Source: Streptomyces sp. ASQP_92 (GTDB lineage: Bacteria > Actinomycetota > Actinomycetes > Streptomycetales > Streptomycetaceae). Taken from it: DNA of 64,000 nucleotides. The stretch lies in assembly GCF_025399895.1 (NCBI RefSeq), contig NZ_JAODUA010000001.1:1178001-1242000 (forward strand). The letters run 5' to 3'. The position numbers and the translations under genes are program-made. The notes beneath the pieces were generated by a model that was not told where the DNA came from, did no database searches, and worked only from the letters and a program-made list of their open reading frames with translations. Numbering within the stretch: the first letter of the stretch is position 1; each line of letters starts with the position of its first letter. Below are positions 9,228 to 17,665 of this stretch, piece after piece.

Positions 9228-10468
9228 ACCCCCGCGCGCCCCTGCGCACCCCGCGCCACGACGACCGCCGCCGCACCTACCCCGCGCTCGGCGCCCGCTC
9301 GCAGCGGACCGGGACCTGGTGGGGCGACGCCTGGGTGGAGGCCCTGGAGGACCTCGCCCTGGACCCCGCCCGCCTGGCCCGCGGGCGTGCCTACGCCGAA
9401 GCCGGCCAGGTCGACGCGATCACCGTCACCCCGGGCCGGATCACCGCCTACGTCCACGGCTCCAGGCCCCGCCCCTACCGTACGGAGCTGCGGCTGCGCA
9501 CCCTGCCCGAGCAGGCGTGGGAGGACTTCCTCGACACCGCGGCCCGGGAGCCCGCCCACATCGCGGCCCTGCTCGACAAGGACCTTCCGCAGGCGCTCGC
9601 CGACGAGGCGGCGCTGCTTCCCGCGTCGGGCGACCTGATCCCCGACTGCTCGTGTCCCGACGACGGCTACCCCTGCAAGCACGCGGCGGCGCTCTGCTAC
9701 CAGACCGCCCGCCTGCTGGACGAGGACCCCTTCGTACTGCTGCTGATGCGGGGGCGGGGCGAGCAGGAGGTCCTCGCCGCGCTCACCCGGCGCAACGCCA
9801 CCCGCATGGCCGTGGAACGACCCGCGCCGCCGCCCCGACTCCCCACCGTCCAGGCCCGGTCGGCCGTCCAGCCGCGCACGTTGCCGCCGCTCCCGCCGCC
9901 CTTCCCCGCACCCGCGCGGCCGGGCCACCCGCCCGCCTTCCCCGAGGTGCACGGCGGCCCCGACCCGCTGTCCCTCGACCTCCTCGCCACCGAGGCGGCC
10001 ATCCGTGCCCACACCCTCCTGACCACCGGACAGGACCCGATCGCCCCGCTCACCACCTGGCAGGACGCGGTCCGTCTCGCCGCCGCGCACCCGGGCTCCG
10101 GCCTCACCTCGGCCACCCGCGCGCTCTACACCTCGCTGACCCGTGCCACCGACCGCACCCCCACAGACCTGGCCCGCGCGGTGGCCGCCTGGCGCCAGGG
10201 CGGTATCGAGGCGCTCGCCGTCCTCGAATCGCCCTGGGACCCGCCGGCCGGCCCCTTCGACCGCGCCCGCCCGGCGCTGAGCACCGCCGGCTTCCCCGGC
10301 TTCCGCCCCCACCGCAACCGCCTCTCCACCCCCACCGTCCAGCTACGCTACGGCCGCGACGGCCTCTGGTACGGCTACGAATCGGACCCCGGCCGAGACG
10401 ACTGGTGGCCCCGCGGCACCCCCGATCCCGACCCCGTAGGAGCCCTCACCGCCCGCCTGGGCTCCTGA
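9224..10468 (+). CDS. SWIM zinc-finger protein, partner of the SNF2 ATPase
   Basis: A 414-residue protein whose GTG start overlaps the SNF2 stop by four bases (GTGA), so translation is coupled. It contains a SWIM-type zinc motif, CSCPDDGYPCKHAAALCY (about residues 143-160), with the C-x-C-x6-C-x-H spacing that binds zinc and is linked to DNA or protein contacts. Before it is a conserved region, WWGDAWVEALEDL (about 28-40), typical of SWIM proteins next to SNF2 genes. After it come a proline-rich linker (about 200-240) and a C-terminal domain of unknown fold ending in DDWWPRGTPDPDPVGALTA. It is probably the specificity or DNA-binding partner of the ATPase and belongs to the same damage-type transcription unit. 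Confidence 0.85.
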   Translation: MNPRAPLRTPRHDDRRRTYPALGARSQRTGTWWGDAWVEALEDLALDPARLARGRAYAEAGQVDAITVTPGRITAYVHGSRPRPYRTELRLRTLPEQAWEDFLDTAAREPAHIAALLDKDLPQALADEAALLPASGDLIPDCSCPDDGYPCKHAAALCYQTARLLDEDPFVLLLMRGRGEQEVLAALTRRNATRMAVERPAPPPRLPTVQARSAVQPRTLPPLPPPFPAPARPGHPPAFPEVHGGPDPLSLDLLATEAAIRAHTLLTTGQDPIAPLTTWQDAVRLAAAHPGSGLTSATRALYTSLTRATDRTPTDLARAVAAWRQGGIEALAVLESPWDPPAGPFDRARPALSTAGFPGFRPHRNRLSTPTVQLRYGRDGLWYGYESDPGRDDWWPRGTPDPDPVGALTARLGS

Positions 10469-10515
10469 CGGCCGCCGACGCGCCGAAGCAGTGCCGGGTC
10501 GGGAGGGGCGGGATG

Positions 10516-12624
10516 TCAGGCGGCCGGGCCGGCCACCCTGGCGCGCGGGGCCGGCCGCTGCTCCAGGTGCGTCACCACGCCGGAGTGGAACAGGTCGACG
10601 GCCGCGTCCACCCCGCGGATGAACCCCGTCTCGGCGTTGCCGCGCGTACTGCCCACGCCCTTGGAGAGCGACAGCCGGAACCCGGTGATCCGCTCGGGCC
10701 CCTTCGGCAGCAGGTCCCCCGGCTCGGGGCGCAACTTCTCCAGGGTGCCGCGGGGGCCGACCGTCTCACCTTCGAGGAGGGTCTGCACATGAAGGTCCGC
10801 CGGCGCCTCGCTCAGCTGCTTCATCAGCTTCTTCACCCAGCTGAGGGGATACCCCTGTTCGGGTGCGGCGATCTCGATGGACGTCCTGAGCCGTCCCATC
10901 CGCAGATCGGCGACGACCCCCAGGATGCCGGGCGTGCCCTCGATACGGATCTCGGCCCCCAACTGCCCGTCCACACAGAGGCGCCCGGCCAGTTCGGCAC
11001 GGCGTGACTGAGGATCGGTGCCCCGCTTGGCCCGCTGCACGGGCACCACCTTCGTGCCGAGCTCTCCGCCGAGCCGCAGGCACACTTGGCGGATCAGCCG
11101 CTCCCAGCTCTCGACGACCTGCACGGTCCGCGGGTCGCCCGGCGACAGGGTCTCCTCATCGATTCCGTTGCGCACCGGGACCCACGCGGGCCCCATGTTC
11201 TGGAAGCCGTGACAGCCGGAGTTGTCATGCTGGAGGTAGTGCAGGAGCTCCTGGAGGAGCCAGGCGTGCGCCTCGTTGCGTACACCCTCGTGCCGGATGA
11301 GGAGCTGTGCCTGGTGCGTCACTTCGGCCCAGGACAGGTGCCACAGAGCCACCTTGTGCTTGCGCCGCCCATCGGTCTTCACCTCGACCAGGGAACTTCC
11401 CTCCAGCGCCACGTCGTTGGAGAGAGTGATGACCGCTTCGTAGCCCCGGCGGGCGGCGATGTCCATGTACGCCTGGATCTGCTCGGCCTTGAGTGGGTTG
11501 CCGTTGGTCTTCGTCTCGACGAGGGCCGTCCACAACTTTCCCGCGCGCTCCACACGAATGACACCGTCGGGCCGCTTGGGGGTGTCGCCGTGCGGGAGTG
11601 TGACCTCGGTGAATGTCTCCATCCGCCCGGCGGGCGCGCCGAACGTGGCGGTGAGACGGCGTCCGAACTCGGGCACCTGGGTCATCACGGCGAGCAGTAC
11701 GGACGTCGCCCGCACCTCGCGTTCCCGGTCGCTCTTGAGCGAGGACGCGGGGAACAACCGGGCGCCGCGCCAGGCGTCGTTCTCGGCGAGCGAGGGCTTG
11801 GGTGCCTTCGGCAGCGTGACTTTCTTCTTGGCCGTACGCAGCCGTCGTGCGGGCGCGGCGGCGGTCGGCTCGGCCGGGGCTGGTGCGGCCGGGTCTGGTT
11901 CGGCGGTGCGCGGAACGGGTACGGACGCGAGCGCGGCGGCGCGGGCGGCGGCCTGAGCGGCGACGGCCGTGTCCGCCCGCGGGGTTGGGGCAACGCTCTC
12001 GATGGCCGGTTCGGCGTTGCTGTCGTCCGCGGCATGGAGGGTGTCGGCCGCCTCGTCCTGTCGGCCGTCCTGGTCGTCGTCCTCGTCGATCCCGATCCCG
12101 TAGTCGGTGGCGAGGCCGGCCAGGCCTGAGTCGTAGCCCTGACCGATCGCCCGGAACTTCCAGGCATCCGCACGCCTGTAGATCTCCCCGAAGACGAATG
12201 CGCTCTCCGAGTCGGCGTCGGCGATGGAGAAACCGAGCATGGCTTCGCCGGAACCGTCCGCCAGGGTGAGGCGGATGTTCTCCAACTCGCCGAAATGAGC
12301 CCGCTGATGGCGGCTGGCCGCGTTGACGATCCGGTCGACCTCGCCGGGAAGGGCCGTCAGATCGAGCCGGATTCTGTCCTCACTGCCGTTCTCGGTCGGT
12401 GCCGGACCGAGGAGTTGCACCGTGCCGTCGGGCGCGGCCGGGTTGTTGTAGAAGTAGAAGTCCGCGTTGTCCCGGACCTTGCCGTCGGCGCCGAGTAACA
12501 GCACGGAGATATCCGCGTCGCCTTCTCCGCTGGGACTGCTCCAGCTCAGGTTGACCATCACGGAACCGGCGTTCTCACTGAGCGCCGCCAGGCCCACGTT
12601 GGCACCCTTGACCATTTCGTGCAT
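10516..12624 (-). CDS. TerD-domain protein fused to a PD-(D/E)XK nuclease-like domain
   Basis: With ATG 12624 (GGGGGGA upstream) the protein has 702 residues. Residues 1-180 form a TerD domain: the KGANVGL start, SVLLLGADGKVRDNADFYFY, the DRIRLDL and VDRIV strands, and the end motif WKFRAIGQGYDSGLAGLATDYGI typical of this calcium-binding stress family. Residues 180-265 are an acidic then Ala/Pro-rich linker. Residues about 290-480 look like a restriction-endonuclease fold: Asp353 in RPDGVIRV, then Glu370-Thr-Lys372 in ALVETKTNGNP, followed by EQIQAYMDIA. The D-x16-E-x-K spacing fits a PD-(D/E)XK active site. The last 200 residues have no recognised domain. TerD proteins joined to DNA-processing domains have been noted in comparative work on Ter systems. 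The nuclease call is inferred from the motif. Confidence 0.75.
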   Translation of the reverse strand: MHEMVKGANVGLAALSENAGSVMVNLSWSSPSGEGDADISVLLLGADGKVRDNADFYFYNNPAAPDGTVQLLGPAPTENGSEDRIRLDLTALPGEVDRIVNAASRHQRAHFGELENIRLTLADGSGEAMLGFSIADADSESAFVFGEIYRRADAWKFRAIGQGYDSGLAGLATDYGIGIDEDDDQDGRQDEAADTLHAADDSNAEPAIESVAPTPRADTAVAAQAAARAAALASVPVPRTAEPDPAAPAPAEPTAAAPARRLRTAKKKVTLPKAPKPSLAENDAWRGARLFPASSLKSDREREVRATSVLLAVMTQVPEFGRRLTATFGAPAGRMETFTEVTLPHGDTPKRPDGVIRVERAGKLWTALVETKTNGNPLKAEQIQAYMDIAARRGYEAVITLSNDVALEGSSLVEVKTDGRRKHKVALWHLSWAEVTHQAQLLIRHEGVRNEAHAWLLQELLHYLQHDNSGCHGFQNMGPAWVPVRNGIDEETLSPGDPRTVQVVESWERLIRQVCLRLGGELGTKVVPVQRAKRGTDPQSRRAELAGRLCVDGQLGAEIRIEGTPGILGVVADLRMGRLRTSIEIAAPEQGYPLSWVKKLMKQLSEAPADLHVQTLLEGETVGPRGTLEKLRPEPGDLLPKGPERITGFRLSLSKGVGSTRGNAETGFIRGVDAAVDLFHSGVVTHLEQRPAPRARVAGPAA

Positions 12625-12795
12625 GCGAGATCCCCCCACGGGATGGAGGGCTGCACGGGCATGGCCGAACTGCCCTCTGTTCACGGAAAAGTTGATGCCC
12701 TCCCCAAGAGCGCGGGATCGAGCCTACTCGCCGATGTGCTCCTGCCTGGGGGAAAGGGAAAAGGCATGAGGGGACACCAGCCCCCTCGCAAAGAT

Positions 12796-12830
12796 GGGGC
12801 GCGGCCTCCCGGAAGGCATGGCCGCGCCCC
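12796..12830 (-). terminator. Hairpin terminator of the HAD gene
   Basis: A perfect 11-bp stem (GGGGCGCGGCC, 12796-12806, with GGCCGCGCCCC, 12820-12830) and a 13-base loop. It begins directly after the minus-strand stop codon (12831-12833). No long T-run is present, as is usual in Streptomyces. Confidence 0.75.
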
Positions 12831-13373
12831 CTACCCGCTCGTCGCCCAATGGGTCAGCCTCTTGAAGTCGGCCTCGCTCAGGCCCCGTCGAGGGTGGACG
12901 CGCACCAGGAGGGCGCGTGCGTCGTGGTGGGTGCGCACATATGTCTCGTCCAGATCGGTGATCATGTCGTCGACCCAGGCGAACGGTCGGCCGGCAGCCC
13001 ACTTCAGCAGGGGTCTGGTCTTCCAGTACAGGCCGTCCGGGTCGGTGGCGAACAGTTCGGGCCAGGCGATGAAGGGGAGGTCCGGGGGGAGGCCGATGAC
13101 GGGGGCGATCATTTCGTTCGCCTCGTTCATCCAGGTGGTGGCCCACGCCAGTTCGTAGGGCAGCGCGCGCAGCAGGGGGCCGTGCGCCGGGTTGAGGAAG
13201 ACGCGCAGGCCGCGACGGTGCGGTCGGGAGCCCGGGGCCTGGCGGGAGAGCCAGTTCGAGGGGCGGAGCCGATGGGTGCGGTAGCCGCGCAGATGCGGCA
13301 GGCGGGCGGCGTACGGGTTGAGGGGGCCGTCCACGTCGAGGAGCAGCAGCGGGCGGTCCGGCGCAGTCGTCAT
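12831..13373 (-). CDS. HAD-superfamily-like protein
   Basis: A 180-residue protein starting at ATG 13373. The N-terminus LLLLDVDGPLNPY holds the HAD motif I (hhhhDxDGxL, with the nucleophile Asp near residue 11). A possible motif III/IV is WVDDMITDLDETYV near residue 125, where the Asp pair could bind Mg2+. Between them lie WATTWMNEANEMI and a tryptophan- and proline-rich cap-like region. From memory this type is common in Streptomyces and is labelled HAD-domain or secreted-protein-like without a defined substrate. No Shine-Dalgarno is evident upstream of the chosen ATG, and a longer start at 13412 is possible. It has its own terminator just downstream. Confidence 0.65.
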   Translation of the reverse strand: MTTAPDRPLLLLDVDGPLNPYAARLPHLRGYRTHRLRPSNWLSRQAPGSRPHRRGLRVFLNPAHGPLLRALPYELAWATTWMNEANEMIAPVIGLPPDLPFIAWPELFATDPDGLYWKTRPLLKWAAGRPFAWVDDMITDLDETYVRTHHDARALLVRVHPRRGLSEADFKRLTHWATSG

Positions 13374-13497
13374 GCGGGAGGGATACCCATGATGGGATGT
13401 CAATTTCCGCATAGAGACGTGTAGTTGTGCGGTGGGTGTCGGTTTGTCTCGGTGGGTTCGCGGTTCCGGTCGGACCGCCAGGGGCGGCCCCGTGCCG

Positions 13498-14223
13498 CTA
13501 CGGGCGATGACTTGTCTCGGCATCGGCTGCCGCCTCGCCTTGGGCGGGGCCCGCTCGGGGTGGCGGGGGAGGGGTGGCCGGGCCCGCCGCCCAGGCGGAC
13601 ATGACGGCGTCGATCGCCGCGGCGACCCGGGCCCGCGCCCGGTTGTGCGGCACGCGCGCCATGAGCAGCGCGTCGTACTCCGTGTCCAGATGGCGTACGG
13701 ACGCCCGCACGGCGGCCGTCACCGCCGCCTCGTCCAGGGCCCGCCCGGCCGCCGAGCGCCCCACCCGGCCGCTGCCCCGCACCGAGGCGTGCTCGGCGAT
13801 GTCGCGGGCCCGCGCGGGCGGACAGCCCGGGAACAGGCGCAGGATCTCGGCCGCCAGCGCCGCGGTGAACCGCACGTCCTGGACCGCCCGGCGCTCCGCG
13901 TCCCGGGCGCGCCGGCGGGCCCGGGCCTCCGCATCGGCCAGACAGGCGGCCTCGGCCGCGGCGAGCGCGGCCTCTTCGACGAACACGCCCTGCCGCTCAT
14001 AGCGCCGCCGGCGCCGGTTGAAGCGGACCACGACGGCGGACAGCGAGCCGCCCGCGCGGGCGCGCCGGGTGAGCGCGGTGTCGCCGCGCGGCAGGAAGAC
14101 CAGATGGCCCAGGTCCGCGCAGTCCAGACAGAGCGGGGCGCCCGACACCAGGACGAGATGCCGCAGGGGGGCGCACCCGCAGTCGGCGCAGTGGTGGTGG
14201 CGCCGGGGTTGTATGACGAGCAT
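13498..14223 (-). CDS. DUF2293-domain protein with N-terminal zinc-ribbon-like motif
   Basis: A 241-residue protein. ATG 14223 is preceded by GAGGAGGG, so the longer upstream frame is unlikely. The N-terminus has a possible zinc site, HHHCADCGC followed by LCLDCADLGH (about residues 8-40). An arginine-rich alpha-helical stretch (about 85-130, including RRRARDAERRAVQDV) follows. The C-terminal half matches my memory of DUF2293: ILRLFPGCPPARARDIAEHA, GRVGRSAAGRALD, and RHLDTEYDALLMARVPHNRA. The function is unknown; the zinc-like motif and basic helix would suit nucleic-acid binding, which is inference. It is a single-gene unit. Confidence 0.7.
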   Translation of the reverse strand: MLVIQPRRHHHCADCGCAPLRHLVLVSGAPLCLDCADLGHLVFLPRGDTALTRRARAGGSLSAVVVRFNRRRRRYERQGVFVEEAALAAAEAACLADAEARARRRARDAERRAVQDVRFTAALAAEILRLFPGCPPARARDIAEHASVRGSGRVGRSAAGRALDEAAVTAAVRASVRHLDTEYDALLMARVPHNRARARVAAAIDAVMSAWAAGPATPPPPPRAGPAQGEAAADAETSHRP

Positions 14224-14476
14224 GCGGCCGCCCTCCTCGCGCAGGTTTCCCGAGGATGCCGTTCCCTTCTGTGATGCCCCGCCCAATAAGCCGTGGAACA
14301 AGCCGGATTGGATGTGCGCCCCGCGCGGCCGGGTGCGCGAGGAGCGCAAAGCTGACACCGAAGCGGACCGGTGTGTGCGGTCGCGGTGGCATCCACCAGG
14401 GCCCGGGGGCCGGCTACGTCTCCGGGCCCGCTCCCGTTTCCGGCCCGTGCGCCCCGCAACGACGCATCATGGGTGC

Positions 14477-15127
14477 GTGCGATTCGAAGCGATCACCTGG
14501 GAACGGCTGACCGATGCCCTCGCCGAGCGGGCCATGGACGTGAAGACGGCCGACGGCGGCCCCCGGCTGCGCATCGGCATCGACGGCGCTCCCGCCGCCC
14601 GCACCGACGAGCTGGCGCGGCTCCTGGCGGACGCGCTCCGGCTGCGCGGAAGATCCGTCCTCGCCGTCTCCACCGAGGGCTTTCTGCGGCCAGCGTCGCT
14701 GCGCTTCGAATTCGGCCACCAGGACGCGTACACGTACTACGACGGCTGGTTCGACACGGGAGCCCTGTGGCGGGAGGTGTTCGGCCCCTTGGAGGCGGGC
14801 GGTACGGGACGGGTCCTGCCCGACCTGTGGGACCCGGCGACCGACCGGGCGACCCGCAGCCCGTATCAGGTCATCCCGGAGGGCGGGGTGCTGCTGGTGC
14901 ACGGACCCCTGCTCCTGGGCCGCTGGTTTCCGCTCGACCTCACCGTGCACCTGCGTCTCTCGGCGCCGGCGCTGCGCCGCCGAACCGACGCGGACGCCCG
15001 CTGGACGCTGCCCGCCTTCGAGCGGTACGAGGCCGAGGTGCGACCGGCCGAGGTGGCCGACGTCGTGGTGCGGGTCGACGACCCTCGGCACCCGGCTTGG
15101 GAGGTGAGGACGACGGAGGGCGGGTGA
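14477..15127 (+). CDS. Uridine-kinase-like protein with degenerate P-loop
   Basis: A 216-residue protein that resembles the nucleoside/uridine-kinase-like proteins annotated in Streptomyces. The GTG start at 14477 is chosen because the family begins with RFEAITWERL and no Shine-Dalgarno is present; CATCAT six bases upstream may be the -10 of a leaderless mRNA. The strand and loop where a Walker A motif is expected read LRIGIDGAPAARTDELARLL (about residues 31-50), so the usual G-x4-GK-[ST] lysine is missing. Other kinase-like segments are kept: AYTYYDGWFDTGALWREVF, RVLPDLWDPATDRATRS, and VLLVHGPLLLGRWFPLDLTV. It may be catalytically inactive or use another phosphate-binding mode. It is convergent with psuK. 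Confidence 0.65.
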   Translation: MRFEAITWERLTDALAERAMDVKTADGGPRLRIGIDGAPAARTDELARLLADALRLRGRSVLAVSTEGFLRPASLRFEFGHQDAYTYYDGWFDTGALWREVFGPLEAGGTGRVLPDLWDPATDRATRSPYQVIPEGGVLLVHGPLLLGRWFPLDLTVHLRLSAPALRRRTDADARWTLPAFERYEAEVRPAEVADVVVRVDDPRHPAWEVRTTEGG

Positions 15128-15145
15128 CGGATCTTCCTCATGCCC

Positions 15146-16093
15146 CTACTCCGTCGTCGGCCGCCCTCCCACCACCCCCACCGCGAGCGCCCCCGCCCGG
15201 CACCCCGCCTCGGCGGCCTCCGCGGGGGTCGCGCCGCGCAGGCGGGCGGCGAGGAAGCCGCCCGTGAAGGCATCGCCCGCGCCCGTGGAGTCCAGGGCCG
15301 TCACCTCCGGCGCCGCAACCCGCGCGACGATCTCCCCGGCGACGGCCACCAGTGCGCCGGCCGCGCCGAGCGTGACCGCCACCAAGGGGAACTGGCGGCT
15401 CAACTTGGCCGCCGCGTCCGACGGTTGGGGCAGTCCGGTGAGGAGGGACGCCTCGTCCGCGTTGGGGAGCAGTACGTCGATGCCCTCGGTCAGGGCCAGG
15501 AAGCGTTCGATGCCCAGGCCGGCGATGAAGCCGGTCGACGCCGGGTCCAGGCTCACGCCGACGCCCGCCTCGTGCGCCGACTCGCGTGCAGCGAGCGCCA
15601 GTTGACGACTCGATTCGGCGAACAGCAGATAGCCGGACAGATGGAGCTGGGCGACGCCGTCGAGGAGAGCCGGCGACCAGTCCGCGGGACCCATGCGGTG
15701 GACGGCGCCGCTGTCGGTGAGGAAGGTGCGTTCCGCCGTCGCCGTGTCGACCAGGGCGATCACGGTCGCGGTGGGGGCGTCGTCGTCCGCGATCAGTAGG
15801 GGGCGTACGCCGGCCCGGCGCAGCTGGAGGTCGTGCCAGTCGGCCGCGTCCCGGCCGGCCCGGGCGAGCAGCCGCACGTCCGGACAGCCCGAACGGGCCG
15901 CCCAGCAGGCCGCGTTGGCGCCCGCACCGCCCGGCACCGTACGGATGTCGGCGACCGTGTCCGTGGCGGGAGCGAGGGGGCCGCGGTGGCGCGCGACCAC
16001 GTCGGTGACCACGTCCCCGACGACCAGCAGGCCCCCGCCCGCGCGGCCGTCCACCGCTTCGGTCACGGCGTGGCTGTCAACCCCTTCGGTCAC
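15146..16093 (-). CDS. psuK: PfkB-family kinase, probable pseudouridine kinase
   Basis: A 315-residue ribokinase/PfkB-fold protein. Motifs: an N-terminal strand GGLLVVGDVVTDVV, the PfkB signature 1 region TVPGGAGANAACWAARSG (about 48-65), and the C-terminal signature DSTGAGDAFTGGFLAARL, whose Asp is the catalytic base. The GTG start (16093) overlaps the psuG stop by four bases (GTGA), so the two are made together. This pairing with pseudouridine-5'-phosphate glycosidase is the reason for naming pseudouridine as substrate: the kinase makes pseudouridine 5'-phosphate, which PsuG splits to uracil and ribose 5-phosphate. On sequence alone it could phosphorylate another nucleoside or sugar. Confidence 0.75.
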   Translation of the reverse strand: MTEGVDSHAVTEAVDGRAGGGLLVVGDVVTDVVARHRGPLAPATDTVADIRTVPGGAGANAACWAARSGCPDVRLLARAGRDAADWHDLQLRRAGVRPLLIADDDAPTATVIALVDTATAERTFLTDSGAVHRMGPADWSPALLDGVAQLHLSGYLLFAESSRQLALAARESAHEAGVGVSLDPASTGFIAGLGIERFLALTEGIDVLLPNADEASLLTGLPQPSDAAAKLSRQFPLVAVTLGAAGALVAVAGEIVARVAAPEVTALDSTGAGDAFTGGFLAARLRGATPAEAAEAGCRAGALAVGVVGGRPTTE

Positions 16094-17004
16094 AGCGCCG
16101 CCGCGATGTCGGCTGCGAGCCGGACGTTGCCGCGTACCGCCGCCACATTCGCCTCCAGGGAAGCACCGTCCGTGTGCTCGACCAGGTAGCGCAGCAGGAA
16201 GGGGGTCACCGCCTGGCCCGTGACGCCCGCGGCGCGGCACTCGGCCAGGCCCGAGGCGAGCACCGCGTCGTGCAGCCGCGGATCGAGCTGGTCCGCCTCC
16301 GGCACCGGGTTGGCCACGATCACCGCCGCGTCGAGCGCCAGCGAACGGTGGGCCCGCAGGACGTTCGCGGCCTCCTGCGGCGAGTGCACCGTCCAGTCCA
16401 CGGGCTCGCCGGAGCTGGACAGATAGAACCCCGGGAACCGGTCCGTGCCGTAGCCGACCACCGACACCCCGAGCGTCTCCAGGCGCTGCAACGTGGCCGG
16501 CACGTCGAGGATCGACTTCACGCCCGCGCACACCACCGCGATGGGCGTCCTGGCCAGCAGGCGCAGATCCGCGGACTCGTCCTGGGTCTCGGTCCACCCG
16601 CGGTGTACGCCGCCGAGGCCGCCGGTCGCGAAGACGCGCAGGCCCGCCCGTGCGGCCAGGAACGCGGTGGCCGATACGGTGGTGGCCCCGCTCACCCCGG
16701 CCGCCAGCGCCATCGGCAGGTCGCGGTGCCCGAGCTTGCGCAGCTCCTCGTTGGCCACCCGCTCCAACTGCGCCTTGTCCAGGCCGACCCGAGGCCGTCC
16801 GTCGAGCACGGCGATCGTCGCGGGGACCGCGCCCCGGTCCCGCACCACCTGCTCCAGTTCGCGGGCGACGCGAAGATTGCGCGGACGGGGGAGGCCGTGC
16901 GAGATGATCGTCGACTCCAGAGCGACGACCGGGCGACCCTCGTCAAGAGCCGTCCTTACTTCTTCCGACACCGTGGTCTCAGCGGATACGTCGTCAAAGG
17001 GCAT
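16090..17004 (-). CDS. psuG: Pseudouridine-5'-phosphate glycosidase
   Basis: A 304-residue protein of the IndA/PsuG family, the usual length. It cleaves the C-C glycosidic bond of pseudouridine 5'-phosphate, giving uracil and ribose 5-phosphate. Family motifs: VALESTIISHGLPRPRNL (about 27-44, with the conserved Glu), TIAVLDGRPRVGL, a lysine and HRD region in LRKLGHRDLPMALA, GATTVSATAFLA, VFATGGLGGVHRG (about 129-141), VVCAGVKSILDVPATLQRLE, and VVGYGTDRFPGFYL. The start ATG 17004 follows a GGGATGGGG-like ribosome-binding sequence. It heads a two-gene unit with the kinase. No pseudouridine transporter gene is adjacent, so the substrate may come from RNA turnover inside the cell. Confidence 0.9.
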   Translation of the reverse strand: MPFDDVSAETTVSEEVRTALDEGRPVVALESTIISHGLPRPRNLRVARELEQVVRDRGAVPATIAVLDGRPRVGLDKAQLERVANEELRKLGHRDLPMALAAGVSGATTVSATAFLAARAGLRVFATGGLGGVHRGWTETQDESADLRLLARTPIAVVCAGVKSILDVPATLQRLETLGVSVVGYGTDRFPGFYLSSSGEPVDWTVHSPQEAANVLRAHRSLALDAAVIVANPVPEADQLDPRLHDAVLASGLAECRAAGVTGQAVTPFLLRYLVEHTDGASLEANVAAVRGNVRLAADIAAAL

Positions 17005-17172
17005 GCCCCATCCCTGGCGCGTACGGAAGCCGGGTAAACGTTCCTCAACTCCGCGCCGGGCGGACCCGTTTCGGCGGCCGGTAACCGGGCCGGGGGACGC
17101 ACTGGACAGACTGTCGTGGGAGGACGCGCGGACCTGGGCGTACTGCCGGTCACGGCCCCGAGCCGGCGCGGC

Positions 17173-17178
17173 TAGATT
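17173..17178 (+). promoter_or_regulatory. -10 element (TAGATT) of the cupin gene
   Basis: TAGATT ends eight bases before ATG 17187. No ribosome-binding sequence is visible, so a leaderless transcript is likely. It is divergent from psuG. Confidence 0.45.
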
Positions 17179-17186
17179 GACCGGTC

Positions 17187-17630
17187 ATGAGCACCACGGA
17201 CCAGCCCACCGCCGCCCCCACGAACCCCGCCCCCACGAACCCGGCGCACACGAGCCCCGCGCCCGACGACCGGATTCCGCCGCTCGAGCCCGCCTCGTTC
17301 GCCGTGCGGATCAGCGACGCCGACCTGGAGCCGGAGCCGCTCGACCCGGCGCAGATCGTCTCCGGCACTCCGCGGGTGACCGGCAAGGTGCTGTGGGAGT
17401 CGCCCGACGGCAAGCAGATCCGGGGCATCTGGCAGATCACGCCGGGCGTGGTGACCGACACCGAGGCCGACGAGCTCTTCGTGGTCGTCGAGGGACGCGC
17501 CACCGTCGAGGTCGAGGGCGGCGAGACCCTGGAGATCGGTCCCGGCGACGCGTGTGTGCTGCGCGCCGGGGACCGCACCACCTGGACCGTCCACGAGACG
17601 CTGCGCAAGGCCTACCACATCAGCCTGTAG
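17187..17630 (+). CDS. Cupin-domain protein
   Basis: A 147-residue protein. The first 35 residues are a Pro/Ala/Asn-rich tail containing three copies of a T-N-P-A-like unit and are probably disordered. The rest is a single cupin barrel: WQITPGVVTDTEADELFVV (about 85-103), VVVEGRATVEV, then LEIGPGDACVLRAGDRTTWTV (split here as LEIGPGDACVL and RAGDRTTWTV), and YHISL at the end. Motif 1 (G-x5-H-x-H-x3,4-E) is weak: the usual metal histidines are absent and the E-A-D-E-L-F segment stands in their place. This resembles the Cupin_3 or ureidoglycine-aminohydrolase-like group. The substrate is unknown. It is monocistronic. Confidence 0.7.
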   Translation: MSTTDQPTAAPTNPAPTNPAHTSPAPDDRIPPLEPASFAVRISDADLEPEPLDPAQIVSGTPRVTGKVLWESPDGKQIRGIWQITPGVVTDTEADELFVVVEGRATVEVEGGETLEIGPGDACVLRAGDRTTWTVHETLRKAYHISL

Positions 17631-17665
17631 CGGGGCCTGTTGAGAGTGGCGGGCTCAGAGCGGCA

